DNA of 64,000 nt from Schlegelella_A sp963778525. GTDB taxonomy: Bacteria; Pseudomonadota; Gammaproteobacteria; Burkholderiales; Burkholderiaceae_C. The position numbers were made by a program, and so were the translations under genes. Below are positions 16,885-25,951 of this stretch, in pieces. The DNA is taken from positions 372,001 through 436,000 of the forward strand of contig CAVZUJ010000001.1 in the NCBI GenBank assembly GCA_963778525.1, read 5' to 3'. Position 1 is the stretch's first letter; every line of letters begins with the position of its first letter. The notes under the pieces are model-generated. The model saw only the letters and a program-made list of their open reading frames with translations. It had not been told where the DNA came from and did no database searches.

Positions 16885-17073
16885 GGCGCGATCCTACCGA
16901 GCCCACAAGAGACGCAGATGGGGCCTGATCTCGAAGCCAGAGAAGGTCACGGGTGCCAGCGTCGCCCGCGCGGCAGGGCTGCAGAAGCCTGGGCAAATTC
17001 CTGATGCCGCCTACTCGTAGGTTGCATCACCCGGTCGGCTTACGATCGCAGCCCTCGAAGCAAAGGACAAGCG

Positions 17074-18204
17074 ATGAGCCCGAAGCGGCGGGATTTCGTG
17101 AAGACAGTGGCCCTTGGCATCCCGGCGATCGGCTCGTCGACCGGCCCGTTCGCCGCACCGGCGCCCGCGGCGCCGGCGACGAGCCTGCGCCTCCTGATCC
17201 TCGGAGGCACCGGATTCACCGGTCCGCATCAAGTGCGCTATGCGCTCTCGCGCGGCCACAAGGTGACCCTGTTCAATCGCGGCCGGCAGCCGCAAACGTG
17301 GCCGGGAGAGGTCGAGGAATTGCTCGGCGACCGCAACACCGGCGATCTGCGCGCCTTGGCCGGCCGCCAGTGGGACGTCTGCATCGACAACCCGACGACC
17401 CTGCCCTTCTGGGTCCGCGACGCGGGCCTGGCCCTGCGCGGAAAGGTCGGCCAGTACGTCTTCATCTCGACGGTCTCGGTCTATGCCGCCGACGACAAGC
17501 CGGAAGACGAATCCGCTACGCTGGCCCCCTACGCCGGCGCCGACCCGATGGCCGAGACCATCGACACGCTGCGCGCCCGGATGGGCGAGCTCTACGGGCC
17601 GCTGAAAGCCGCCAGCGAGAAGGAAGCGAAACTGCAGTTCGGTGACCGCACGACGATCATCCGACCCGGCCTGATCGTCGGACCGGGCGACGAAACCGAT
17701 CGCTTCACCTACTGGCCGGTTCGCCTCGCACGCGGCGGCGAAGTGCTGGGCCCCGGCGATGGCAGCGATCCGGTCCAGTTCATCGACGCCCGTGATCTGG
17801 CGGAATGGACGATCCGCGTTGCCGAGGCGCGAACGCTGGGCACCTTCAACGCCACCGGACCGGCGCAATCGCTCAGCATCCGCGAGATGCTGGCCGGCAT
17901 CGGCGCGGCGACCGGATCGGACGCGCGCGTCACCTGGGTCTCCAGCGAGTTCCTCGAAGCGCAAAAGGTCTCGCCCTGGAGCGACCTGCCCGTCTGGGTG
18001 CCAGCGCAAGGCGACAGCGCCGGATTCGCCAGGCGCAGCATCGCCCGCGCTCTCGCGGCGGGGCTGACTTTTCGCCCTCTCGCAACCACCACCCACGAGA
18101 CGCTGGCCTGGTTCCAGCAGCAACCCGAAGCGCGGCGAGCCAAGCTGAGGTCCGGCCTCGGCGCGGCGCGCGAAGCGGAGCTGTTGAAGAAGTGGCACGG
18201 CTGA
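17074..18204 (+). CDS. NAD-dependent epimerase/dehydratase-like protein with Tat-type signal
   Basis: A 376-residue Rossmann-fold protein. The N-terminus, SPKRRDFVKTVALGIPAIG, carries a twin-arginine pattern (R5-R6-D-F-V-K) followed by a hydrophobic, Ala/Pro-rich segment, so it is probably exported folded. The nucleotide-binding loop is at 44-50 (GGTGFTG). The extended-SDR order follows: YVFISTVSVYAADDKPE, then a region where the usual YxxxK is YGPLKAASE, then IIRPGLIVGPGDETDRF and VQFIDARDLAEW. Similar proteins are annotated as exported isoflavone-reductase or epimerase-like proteins; the substrate is unknown. The binding-protein gene follows after 23 bases, so the two may be co-transcribed. 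Confidence 0.78.
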   Translation: MSPKRRDFVKTVALGIPAIGSSTGPFAAPAPAAPATSLRLLILGGTGFTGPHQVRYALSRGHKVTLFNRGRQPQTWPGEVEELLGDRNTGDLRALAGRQWDVCIDNPTTLPFWVRDAGLALRGKVGQYVFISTVSVYAADDKPEDESATLAPYAGADPMAETIDTLRARMGELYGPLKAASEKEAKLQFGDRTTIIRPGLIVGPGDETDRFTYWPVRLARGGEVLGPGDGSDPVQFIDARDLAEWTIRVAEARTLGTFNATGPAQSLSIREMLAGIGAATGSDARVTWVSSEFLEAQKVSPWSDLPVWVPAQGDSAGFARRSIARALAAGLTFRPLATTTHETLAWFQQQPEARRAKLRSGLGAAREAELLKKWHG

Positions 18205-18227
18205 AAACAACCCGACAGGAGACAGGC

Positions 18228-19409
18228 ATGCAACGCAGACACACGCTCGCCGCGATCGCATTCGCACCCGCATTGGCGCTCGGCATGGCCGCAGCAGCGT
18301 TCGCCGCCGAGCCGCTGAAGATCGGCCTGGTCGTGCCCATGTCGGGACCCTTCGGCGCCTACGGCAAGCAGATCGAGCACGGCATTCGTCTCTACCTTGC
18401 CGAGAACGGCGACACCTTCGCCGGCCGCAAGGTCGAGCTGATCGTCAAGGACGACAACCCGGGCACCGCGGGCGACGTGAGCAAGCGGCTGGCGCTGGAG
18501 CTGGTCGTCAACGACAAGGTCGACGTGCTTGCCGGCTTCGGCCTGACGCCGGCGGCGCTCGCGGTCGCGCCGATATCGGCCGAGGCCAGGAAGCCGATGG
18601 TCGTGATGAACGCCGCCACGTCGGTCATCACCACCCGCTCGCCCTACATCGTTCGGGTCTCGCACACCCTGCCGCAGGACACGGCGCCGATCGCCGCGTG
18701 GGCGGCCGCGCACAAGATCAGGAAGGTCTACACCCTGGTCGCCGACTTCGGGCCCGGCCAGGACGCGGAAGCGCAATTCAAGAAGACCTTCAGCGCGGCC
18801 GGCGGCGAGATCGTGGGCGAGGTGCGCGTGCCCGTTCGCAACCCCGACTTCGCGCCCTACCTGCAACGCATCAGGGATACCCGGCCCGACGCCGTCTTCC
18901 TGTTCCTTCCCCCGGGCGCCGAGACCGTCTCGTTCATGAAGAGCTTCGGCGAACGCGGCCTGGCCGAGGCCGGCATCCGCATCGTGGCCACGGGCGACCT
19001 CACCGACGAGGACATCCTCGATGCGCTCGGCGAGCCCGCGCTCGGGGTGATCACCGCGTTCCACTATGCCCAGTCGCACAAGTCGCCGGAGAACGCGAGC
19101 TACACGGCGGCCTATGCCAAGGCCTACCCGAAGGATCGCCCGAACTTCATGTCGGTGGCGGGCTACGACGGCATGCGCCTCATCGCCGAGGTGATCAAGA
19201 AGACCGGCGGCAGCGCCGACGGCGACAAATTCATCGAGGCCGCGAAGGGCATGAGCTGGATCAGCCCACGCGGCAGGATCACGATCGACCCCGCGACCCG
19301 CGACATCGTGCAGACGGTCTACATCCGCAAGGTCGAGAAGGTCGACGGCAAGCTGCAGAACGTCGAGTTCGATTCCACGCCCGACGTCAGGGATCCCGGC
19401 AAGCCCTAG
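18228..19409 (+). CDS. ABC transporter substrate-binding protein, branched-chain amino acid type
   Basis: A periplasmic binding protein of 393 residues. ATG at 18228 follows CAGGAGACAGG; an Ala-rich signal peptide ends near AAAFAAEP. The start of the mature protein, LKIGLVVPMSGPFGAYGKQI, is the classic entry of the LivJ/LivK-like (Peripla_BP_6) family. VELIVKDDNPGTAGD and VDVLAGFGLTPAALAVAP belong to the same fold. No permease or ATPase genes lie next to it, so it is an orphan receptor here, as is common for this family in Burkholderiales. The ligand may be an amino acid, urea, an aromatic acid or another small molecule. Confidence 0.88.
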   Translation: MQRRHTLAAIAFAPALALGMAAAAFAAEPLKIGLVVPMSGPFGAYGKQIEHGIRLYLAENGDTFAGRKVELIVKDDNPGTAGDVSKRLALELVVNDKVDVLAGFGLTPAALAVAPISAEARKPMVVMNAATSVITTRSPYIVRVSHTLPQDTAPIAAWAAAHKIRKVYTLVADFGPGQDAEAQFKKTFSAAGGEIVGEVRVPVRNPDFAPYLQRIRDTRPDAVFLFLPPGAETVSFMKSFGERGLAEAGIRIVATGDLTDEDILDALGEPALGVITAFHYAQSHKSPENASYTAAYAKAYPKDRPNFMSVAGYDGMRLIAEVIKKTGGSADGDKFIEAAKGMSWISPRGRITIDPATRDIVQTVYIRKVEKVDGKLQNVEFDSTPDVRDPGKP

Positions 19410-19468
19410 TCGGACAACCGCTTGTCGTCCCGTCGACCCGGGCGCGGCGACGTCATACTCGCCTTCGC

Positions 19469-21496
19469 ATGGATGCACGCCCTGATCCCGAAATTGGCGA
19501 AGGAGAGCTTCGACAAAGCGAAGAACGCTTCAGGCTGCTGGTCGAGAGCGTCCGCGACTACGCGATCTTCATGCTCGATCCCGAGGGCGTGGTCCTGACG
19601 TGGAACGCCGGCGCCGAGCGCTTCAAGGGCTATCGCGCCGACGAGATCATCGGCCAGCATTTTTCGCGCTTCTACCCGGCCGAGGCGCTGGCCCGTAGGC
19701 TGCCCGAGCACGAGCTGGAGGTCGCGAAGGACGTCGGTTCCTTCGAGGACGAAGGCTGGCGCGTCAGGAAGGACGGCTCGCTCTTCTGGGCCAACGTCGT
19801 CATCACCGCGATGCGCGATGCGGCAGGCGAGCTCCTGGGCTTCTCCAAGGTCACACGCGACTTGACGCAACGGCGCGGCCACGAGGAGGAGCTGCGCCAG
19901 AGCGAAGAGCGTTTTCGCCTGCTCGTGGAGGGTGTGGCCGACTACGCGATCTTCATGCTCGACGCCAATGGCAGGGTCGCCACCTGGAACGTCGGTGCCG
20001 AGCGCATCAAGGGCTATGCGGCGCACGAGATCATCGGCCAGCACTTCTCGATCTTCTATCCCGAGGATGTGCGGGGCAGCGGCTGGCCGGAACACGAGCT
20101 GCAGATGGCCACGGAAGATGGAAGGTTCGTCGATACCGGATGGCGCTTGCGCAAGGACGGCACGAAGCTGTGGGCCAATGTCACCATCACTGCGCTGCGT
20201 GACGACAGCGGCCGTCTCGTCGGCTTCGCCAAGCTGACCCGGGACCTGACCGAGAGCAGGCGGGTCGAGGCCGCGGAGCTCGTCAGCCAGCACCGCGAGG
20301 AGATCCTGGACGCGGAGCGAAGCGCGCGCATGAGCGCGCAGCGGGCAACGCGGCTCAAGGACGAATTCCTGGCGACTCTCTCGCACGAGTTGCGCACGCC
20401 GCTGAGTGCCATCCTCGGCTGGACCCAGGTCCTGCTCCGGGGCGGAGTGGCCAGGGATCCGGACTCGCAGCGGCGAGCCATCGAGGTGATAGACCGCAAT
20501 GCGCGGGCGCAGGTTCAGCTCATCGACGATCTTCTCGACCTGAACCGGATCATGAGCGGCAAGATCCGGCTCGACCCGCATCAGCTCTCGATGCACGACA
20601 TCGTCGAGGCCGCCGTAGATTCCGCGCGACCCGCGGCAGACGCCAAGAACATCCGGCTGCGGGCGATCCTGGGATCGAGCCAGGACACCGTCACCGCCGA
20701 CGGCAGCCGCCTGCAGCAGGTCGTCTGGAATCTGCTGACCAACGCGATCAAGTTCACGCCCAAGGGCGGGCAGGTGCAGGTCCTGTTGCAGCGGGTGAAT
20801 TCGCACATCGAGCTGAGCGTCAGCGATACCGGCATCGGCATTCCGGCAAGCTTTCTTCCGCACGTCTTCGACCGCTTCTCGCAACGCGACAGCTCGACGA
20901 CGCGGGCCTTCGGCGGGCTCGGCCTGGGCATGGCGATTGCCAAACAGCTCGTCGAGCTGCATGGCGGATCGATCAGGGTCTCGAGCGGCGGCGAAGGCCA
21001 GGGCGCCACCTTTTTCGTCGACCTGCCGCTGTCGATCGTCCAGCTCGAGGAACAGGCCGCGCCGCGCATTCATCCGACTATGGTGGCGTCCCGGTCGGCC
21101 GAACCGACCTCGCTGCCCGGGCTCGAGGGCGTGCATGCCTTCATCGTCGACGACGAGCCCGACGCACGCGACCTCCTTCGAACGGTGCTCGAGGACCAGG
21201 CCGCCCAGGTGAGCAGCTTCGCCTCGGCCGAGGCGGTGCTCGCCGCATTGAAGACGACGAGACCGACGATCCTCATCAGCGACATCGGGATGCCCGGAAT
21301 GGATGGCTATCAGCTGATCCGGGCGGTGCGGGCCGGCGAGGGTCGCGGCGAGCGGATGCCCGCATTGGCGCTGACCGCCTTTGCAAGAGCCGAAGACCGC
21401 AAGCGCTCGCTCGTCGCCGGCTACCAGGCGCACCTGGCGAAGCCGTTCGATGTGGGCGAACTGGTCCTGGTGATCGCGAACCTGGCCGGGAAATAG
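19469..21496 (+). CDS. hybrid histidine kinase with two PAS domains and C-terminal receiver
   Basis: A 675-residue cytoplasmic sensor. Two near-duplicate PAS/PAC units follow each other: ERFRLLVESVRDYAIFMLD (from about residue 16) and ERFRLLVEGVADYAIFMLD (from about 147). Then come a short coiled linker, a HisKA domain with the phospho-acceptor H306 in LSHELRTPLSAILGW, a HATPase domain (NLLTNAIKFTPKGG, DTGIGIP, GGLGLGMAIAK) and a receiver with D605 in ISDIGMPGMDGYQ and the lysine in HLAKPFD. No membrane helix is present. The start ATG 19469 has no strong ribosome site but is the first reasonable codon. No partner regulator is adjacent, and the signal is unknown. Confidence 0.88.
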   Translation: MDARPDPEIGEGELRQSEERFRLLVESVRDYAIFMLDPEGVVLTWNAGAERFKGYRADEIIGQHFSRFYPAEALARRLPEHELEVAKDVGSFEDEGWRVRKDGSLFWANVVITAMRDAAGELLGFSKVTRDLTQRRGHEEELRQSEERFRLLVEGVADYAIFMLDANGRVATWNVGAERIKGYAAHEIIGQHFSIFYPEDVRGSGWPEHELQMATEDGRFVDTGWRLRKDGTKLWANVTITALRDDSGRLVGFAKLTRDLTESRRVEAAELVSQHREEILDAERSARMSAQRATRLKDEFLATLSHELRTPLSAILGWTQVLLRGGVARDPDSQRRAIEVIDRNARAQVQLIDDLLDLNRIMSGKIRLDPHQLSMHDIVEAAVDSARPAADAKNIRLRAILGSSQDTVTADGSRLQQVVWNLLTNAIKFTPKGGQVQVLLQRVNSHIELSVSDTGIGIPASFLPHVFDRFSQRDSSTTRAFGGLGLGMAIAKQLVELHGGSIRVSSGGEGQGATFFVDLPLSIVQLEEQAAPRIHPTMVASRSAEPTSLPGLEGVHAFIVDDEPDARDLLRTVLEDQAAQVSSFASAEAVLAALKTTRPTILISDIGMPGMDGYQLIRAVRAGEGRGERMPALALTAFARAEDRKRSLVAGYQAHLAKPFDVGELVLVIANLAGK

Positions 21497-21574
21497 GTCG
21501 GATCGTGTCCATGATGTGCCGGCTCGCAACGCTGCCGCCTTCCCGCGAGGAGAGCCTTGACAGCACCGCCGGCA

Positions 21575-21592
21575 CCCCCGTGTTCGAGGGGG
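21575..21592. repeat. hairpin in the leader of the eps locus
   Basis: CCCCC-GTGTTCGA-GGGGG forms a 5-bp GC stem about 80 bases after the histidine kinase stop and 134 bases before epsD. A TTGACA-like hexamer lies just upstream (about 21558), but no good -10 follows at the usual distance. It could end kinase transcription or be part of the eps leader; there is no T-run. Confidence 0.25.
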
Positions 21593-21725
21593 ACCTACGG
21601 CTGAACGGTGCCATACCCCCGACAGACGCGCACTTTGCACGCCTGCGCGCGCCGGGCCTTTGTGCCGCGCAATACACTCCGGGGCTGTTCCCGCAACCCG
21701 CTCGCGACCCGAGCGACCCTGCCTC

Positions 21726-22784
21726 ATGACGCTGCCCTTTCACGCCTCTTCCTGCGTGCCGAAACACCGCGGCCGGTTCACCCTTTTCGCCGTAGCGGCC
21801 GCGACGACGGCGCTGCTTCTCACGGGTTGCGGCGGCAAGGAGAAGGACAAGGCCACGCAGACGGCGGCCAGGGTCAACAAGGAAGAGATCACCGTCCACC
21901 AGATCAACAACGTGTTGAGCCGACGCGCCGCGGTGCCGCCCGAGCAAGCCGCCTCGGCCAGCCGCCAGGTGCTGGAGCAACTGATCGACCAGGAGCTCGA
22001 GATCCAGCAGGCCGAAGAACAGAAGCTGGACCGGCAGCCCGCCGTGATGCAGCAGATCGAGGCGGCGCGGCGCGAGATCATCGCCCGTTCCTACCTGGAA
22101 AAGATCGGCACCGGCGCGCCGAAGCCGACGCCGGTGGAGATCGCCGCCTACTACGAAGCGCATCCGGAGTTGTTCGCGCAGCGCCGCATCTATGGCCTGC
22201 GGGAAGTGAACATCGATGCGACGCCCGAGCAGGCGACGGCATTGCGCGCCGCGCTTCCGGCGGCCAAGACCTTTGCCGACTTCCTTGCCTACCTGAAGGC
22301 GAACAACCTGCACTTCACGAGCAGCGATGCCGTGCGCTCGGCCGAGCAGTTGCCGTTGGCTACCGTCAAGCAGTTCGCCGCGTTGAAGGACGGACAAGCC
22401 GCCCTCGGCACGCGCCCGGGCGGCGTGCAGATCGTCTATCTCACGCAGTCGAGAAGCGCTCCGATCAGCCAGGAGCAAGCCAAGCCAGCGATCGAGCAGT
22501 ACCTCCTCAACCAGCGCAAGATCAAGCTCATCGACGATGCCCTGCGGACGCTGCGCGCTGCGGCGAAGATCGAATACGAGGGCGCCTTCAAGGCCTCCGC
22601 CGAGCAGGAGCCGTATCGCCCGCCCCCCCCGCCTGATCTGCCGCCGCTGACTTCTATCGCGGCGCCATCGTCCGAGCCCGCGGCCTCGGCGGCGCCGCAG
22701 CTGGACGTGGCGTCGCCCGATGTCCAGGCCGCTTCCATGCCCAGCGATGCCACCCTGGACAAGGGTCTCAAGGGCCTGAAGTGA
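21726..22784 (+). CDS. epsD: EpsD family peptidyl-prolyl cis-trans isomerase, exosortase B locus
   Basis: A lipoprotein of 352 residues with lipobox LLLTGC (Cys35). The region AARVNKEEITVHQINNVLS and the helical part (RQVLEQLIDQELEIQQAEE) match the SurA/parvulin-type N-terminal chaperone domain. A parvulin-like core follows (RRIYGLREVNIDATPEQ, TLYFTQ-type strand IVYLTQSRSAPIS). The tail from about residue 300 is Pro/Ala-rich (YRPPPPPDLPPL). EpsD proteins occur with exosortase B polysaccharide loci and probably assist folding or assembly of the export machinery. It is the first gene of epsD-E-F-G-xrtB, and the next gene follows without a gap. The ATG is chosen because it gives the full signal. 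Confidence 0.88.
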   Translation: MTLPFHASSCVPKHRGRFTLFAVAAATTALLLTGCGGKEKDKATQTAARVNKEEITVHQINNVLSRRAAVPPEQAASASRQVLEQLIDQELEIQQAEEQKLDRQPAVMQQIEAARREIIARSYLEKIGTGAPKPTPVEIAAYYEAHPELFAQRRIYGLREVNIDATPEQATALRAALPAAKTFADFLAYLKANNLHFTSSDAVRSAEQLPLATVKQFAALKDGQAALGTRPGGVQIVYLTQSRSAPISQEQAKPAIEQYLLNQRKIKLIDDALRTLRAAAKIEYEGAFKASAEQEPYRPPPPPDLPPLTSIAAPSSEPAASAAPQLDVASPDVQAASMPSDATLDKGLKGLK

Positions 22785-22786
22785 CG

Positions 22787-23617
22787 ATGAGCCTCGTCGA
22801 CGCGCACGGGTTCGTGCGCCACCTGCTTCGCTGTTTCGCGCTCGTATGCTGCTTCGGCTGGGCCGCGGCGAGCGCGCAGCCGGCAAGCAAGACCGAGCCC
22901 GTGCTGGGTGTCGGCGATGTCGTGAAGATCAGCGTCTTCCAGAATGCCGACCTCGCGGTCGAGGCCCGCATTTCCGAGACGGGCCAGATCAGCTTTCCGC
23001 TGCTCGGCGCCGTACAGATCGCCGGCCTCACCGTGTCCGAAGCGCAGCAGAAGATAGAGAAGCTGCTGCGCGACGGGGCCTTCGTCAACCAGCCGCAGGT
23101 GACGATCCAGACGGTGCAGATCCGCAGCAGCCAGCTCTCGATCCTGGGCCAGGTGGCCAAGCCGGGCCGCTACCCGATCGACATCGTCGGCAGCACGGTC
23201 TCCGAGATGATCGCCACGGCCGGCGGCGTCCTGCCGGGCGGGGCCGATGTGGTGACGCTCGTGGGCAAGCGAGATGGCAAGCCGATCAAGCTCGATATCG
23301 ACCTGCCGGCCATCCTGCAGGCGGGCAAGGCGCAATTCGACGTGCCGGTGGAAAACGGCGACATCATCTACGTCGACCGCGCGCCCTCGATCTACATCTA
23401 CGGCGAGGTCCAGCACCCGGGACAGCTGCGCCTCGAGCGCGGGATGACCTTGATGCAGGCGCTGGCCGCCGGCGGCGGACTCTCCCCCCGGGGCACCGAG
23501 CGCGGCATCCAGGTTCGGCGCAAGGACGCGTCGGGAACGGTGCGGACGCTCGAGCTGAAGGAGAACGACCCGGTCGAGAACGGCGACGTGATCTACGTTC
23601 GCGAATCGGTCTTCTAG
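22787..23617 (+). CDS. epsE: polysaccharide export protein EpsE (Wza-like)
   Basis: A periplasmic/outer-membrane polysaccharide export protein of 276 residues. A signal peptide (LLRCFALVCCFGWAAASAQ) precedes the Poly_export domain: LGVGDVVKISVFQNADLAVEA, PLLGAVQIAGLTVSEAQ. Two SLBB-type segments follow (LSILGQVAKPGRYPI and IYIYGEVQHPGQLRLERGM). It forms the outer-membrane export channel together with the EpsF/EpsG pair. GTG at 22781, overlapping the epsD stop, is an alternative start; ATG at 22787 is preferred because it begins the usual N-terminus. Confidence 0.92.
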   Translation: MSLVDAHGFVRHLLRCFALVCCFGWAAASAQPASKTEPVLGVGDVVKISVFQNADLAVEARISETGQISFPLLGAVQIAGLTVSEAQQKIEKLLRDGAFVNQPQVTIQTVQIRSSQLSILGQVAKPGRYPIDIVGSTVSEMIATAGGVLPGGADVVTLVGKRDGKPIKLDIDLPAILQAGKAQFDVPVENGDIIYVDRAPSIYIYGEVQHPGQLRLERGMTLMQALAAGGGLSPRGTERGIQVRRKDASGTVRTLELKENDPVENGDVIYVRESVF

Positions 23618-23630
23618 GCGACGATCGCGC

Positions 23631-25049
23631 ATGCTCAACCAGTACCTCCGGATCGTCTGGGCCCGCAAGTGGCTCGTCCTGCTCACGTTCGTGGTGATCT
23701 CGGCGGCAGGGATCGTCTTCACGCTCCTCCTGCCCCGCCAGTACACCGCCGAAACTTCGCTGGTCGTCGAGATGCGGCTGGATCCGGCGCTCGGTGCGCT
23801 GGCGCCGGCGCTTGCCGCGCCCAGCTACATGGCGACGCAGATCGAGATCCTGAAGAGCGAGCGGGTCGCGTCGCGCGCCGTCAAGCTGCTCGGGGTCGAG
23901 CGGAATGCCGCTGCGGTGGCGCAATGGCGCGCAGCGACGAAAGCGAAGATCCCGCTCGAGCGCTATTTCGCCGACGTGCTCGAAAGGGGACTCAGCGTCG
24001 AGCCGGCGCATGGCAGCAACGTCCTCAACCTGTCGTTCTCGTCCGGCGATCCGGTGTTCGCGCAGGCCACGGCCAATGCGTTCGCGCAGGCCTACATGGA
24101 CGTCTCGGTCGAGCTGCGCATCGCGCCGGCACGGCAGTCGGCCACGTTCCTCGACGACCAGGCCAGGTCCTTGCGGGCCAGCCTCGAGCAGGCGCAGGCC
24201 AAACTGTCGAAGTTCCAGCAGGACAAGGGCATCGTCGTCAGCGACGAGCGGCTCGACCAGGAAAACGCCCGCTACAGCGCCCTCATCACCCAGCTGGCAC
24301 TGGCCCAGTCCGAGCTTGTCGACACGACGACGCGACAGCGCAATTCCGGCGGCGAGACCTCGCCCGACGTCTTGCAGAGCCCGGCCATCCAGGGCCTCAA
24401 GTCGCAGCTCGCGACCGCCGAAACCAAGCTCACGGAGATCAGCAAGGTCGTCGGCAAGAACCACCCTTCGCGGGTCCAGCTCGAGGCCCAGATCCAGGAG
24501 CTGCGCCAGCAGCTTGCCGACGAGACTCGCCGCGTCGCCGGCGGCGCCTCGGTTTCCAGCCGCGGCAGCTCGCAAAAGGTGGCGGAGCTGCAGGCAATGG
24601 TCGCTGCGCAGAAGAAGCAGCTGCTTTCGCTGCGCTCCGATCACGACCAGATCGCCGTCTATCAGCGCGATGTCGACACGGCGCAGCGCGCCTACGAGGC
24701 TGTGACGCAGCGCCTCAGCCAAACCAATCTCGAGGGCCAGAACAACCAGGCGAACACGCGCCTGCTCAGCCCCGCGGTCGAACCGCTCGAACCCTCGCGA
24801 CCGAAGATCACGCTTGGCATCATCGCCTCGTTGATAGGCGGCCTCGTGGCCAGTTTTCTCGTCGCGCTCGGGCTGGAGATGCGTGACCGGCGGGTTCGCA
24901 CCCCCGAAGACTTGCTCGTCATGGTCGGGGTGCCGGTGATCGGCGTTCTGCGCCCGTCGCGCTCGAAGCTGCCCGTGTTCAGGCGCATGCTGATGATCAG
25001 CGCTCCTCCGACGCGCCCAATCCTCGCGGCGCCGAGGCTGCGTCAATGA
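23631..25049 (+). CDS. epsF: chain length determinant protein EpsF (Wzz-like)
   Basis: A 472-residue polysaccharide co-polymerase. An N-terminal membrane helix (LVLLTFVVISAAGIVFTLL) is followed by the Wzz domain, a long periplasmic coiled region (ARSLRASLEQAQAKLSKFQQ and VAELQAMVAAQKKQLLSL), the proline motif EPLEPSRPK and a second helix (LGIIASLIGGLVASFLVAL). It sets the chain length of the exported polymer and activates the tyrosine kinase EpsG, whose start (25046) overlaps its stop as ATGA. The C-terminal cytoplasmic tail (RTPEDLLVMVGVPVIGVL) is typical of the family. Confidence 0.92.
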   Translation: MLNQYLRIVWARKWLVLLTFVVISAAGIVFTLLLPRQYTAETSLVVEMRLDPALGALAPALAAPSYMATQIEILKSERVASRAVKLLGVERNAAAVAQWRAATKAKIPLERYFADVLERGLSVEPAHGSNVLNLSFSSGDPVFAQATANAFAQAYMDVSVELRIAPARQSATFLDDQARSLRASLEQAQAKLSKFQQDKGIVVSDERLDQENARYSALITQLALAQSELVDTTTRQRNSGGETSPDVLQSPAIQGLKSQLATAETKLTEISKVVGKNHPSRVQLEAQIQELRQQLADETRRVAGGASVSSRGSSQKVAELQAMVAAQKKQLLSLRSDHDQIAVYQRDVDTAQRAYEAVTQRLSQTNLEGQNNQANTRLLSPAVEPLEPSRPKITLGIIASLIGGLVASFLVALGLEMRDRRVRTPEDLLVMVGVPVIGVLRPSRSKLPVFRRMLMISAPPTRPILAAPRLRQ

Positions 25050-25951
25050 GACACGGCGTTTCCACGCTCGACCTGCAGCCGCGCGCAATTCGCTCGCTGG
25101 GCGCCATCCTCGTCGACGGCGGCCAGCTCAGGCCCGAAGACGCCGAGCGCGTCTTGCAGTTCCAGAAGGAGCATCACCTTCGCTTCGGCGAGGCGGCCAT
25201 GCGTCTGGGCCTCATCAGCGAAGCCGATCTTCAGTTCGCCCTGTCCCGGCAATTCGCCTATGCCTATCTGCGCCAGATTCCGGGCGAAGCGCGGGTATTG
25301 AGCGAAGAGCTCGTCTCGGCCTTTCAGCCTTTCAGCCCGCGTGTCGAGCAACTGCGGGCGATCCGCAGCCAACTGATGCTGCGCTGGTTCGACAGGGCCG
25401 AGGAACGGCAGGTGCTGACGATCGTCGGCGCCGAGCGCGGCGAGGGCCGCTCCTACATGGCGGCGAACCTGGCGATCGTGTTTTCGCAGCTCGGCGAGCG
25501 CACGCTGCTGGTCGATGCCGACATGCGCGAACCGCGCCAGCATTTCCTCTTCTATCTGGAGAACCGGATCGGCTTTTCGACGATGCTGGCCGGCCGCTCG
25601 CGCGAGGAAGCGATCGTGCGGATCCCCGATCTGGGCGGCCTTTCGGTACTGCCGGCAGGGCCGACACCGCCAAACCCGCTCGAGTTGCTGAACCGCGTGA
25701 ACTTCGACGAGTTCATGATCCAGTGCCGCAACGCGTACGACGTCATCATCGTCGACACCCCGGCGATGTCGACCGGCGAAGACGCCGCGATGATCGCCGT
25801 GCGAAGCGGCGCGGCGCTGGCCATCGCGCGCAGCGGCACGACCCGCGTGGCCGCGTTCACCGATCTCGTTCGCGGCCTGACGGAGGCCGGCGTTGCCGTC
25901 GTGGGAACCGTTCTGAACGAGGTGCCGCTCAAGAAGAAGAAGGCGAAGTGA
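25046..25951 (+). CDS. epsG: tyrosine-protein kinase EpsG (chain-length regulator ATPase)
   Basis: A cytoplasmic bacterial tyrosine kinase of the Wzc/CpsD type, 301 residues. The N-terminal part (LGAILVDGGQLRPEDAERV, LRFGEAAMRLGLISEADL) is the small helical domain seen in EpsG and in type II secretion ATPases. The ATPase core has Walker A GAERGEGRS (128-136) with Arg135 where most P-loops have Lys; the same change is, as far as I recall, usual in EpsG relatives. Walker A' is TLLVDADMREPRQH, and DVIIVDTPAMST follows. The C-terminus ends KKKKAK with no tyrosine cluster, so autophosphorylation sites are not obvious. It works with EpsF in assembly control. Confidence 0.9.
   Translation: MRHGVSTLDLQPRAIRSLGAILVDGGQLRPEDAERVLQFQKEHHLRFGEAAMRLGLISEADLQFALSRQFAYAYLRQIPGEARVLSEELVSAFQPFSPRVEQLRAIRSQLMLRWFDRAEERQVLTIVGAERGEGRSYMAANLAIVFSQLGERTLLVDADMREPRQHFLFYLENRIGFSTMLAGRSREEAIVRIPDLGGLSVLPAGPTPPNPLELLNRVNFDEFMIQCRNAYDVIIVDTPAMSTGEDAAMIAVRSGAALAIARSGTTRVAAFTDLVRGLTEAGVAVVGTVLNEVPLKKKKAK

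Noticed and set aside
21505..21729. 74-codon frame in the eps leader
   Set aside because: No ribosome site or conserved pattern, and it overlaps the epsD start; more likely untranslated leader.
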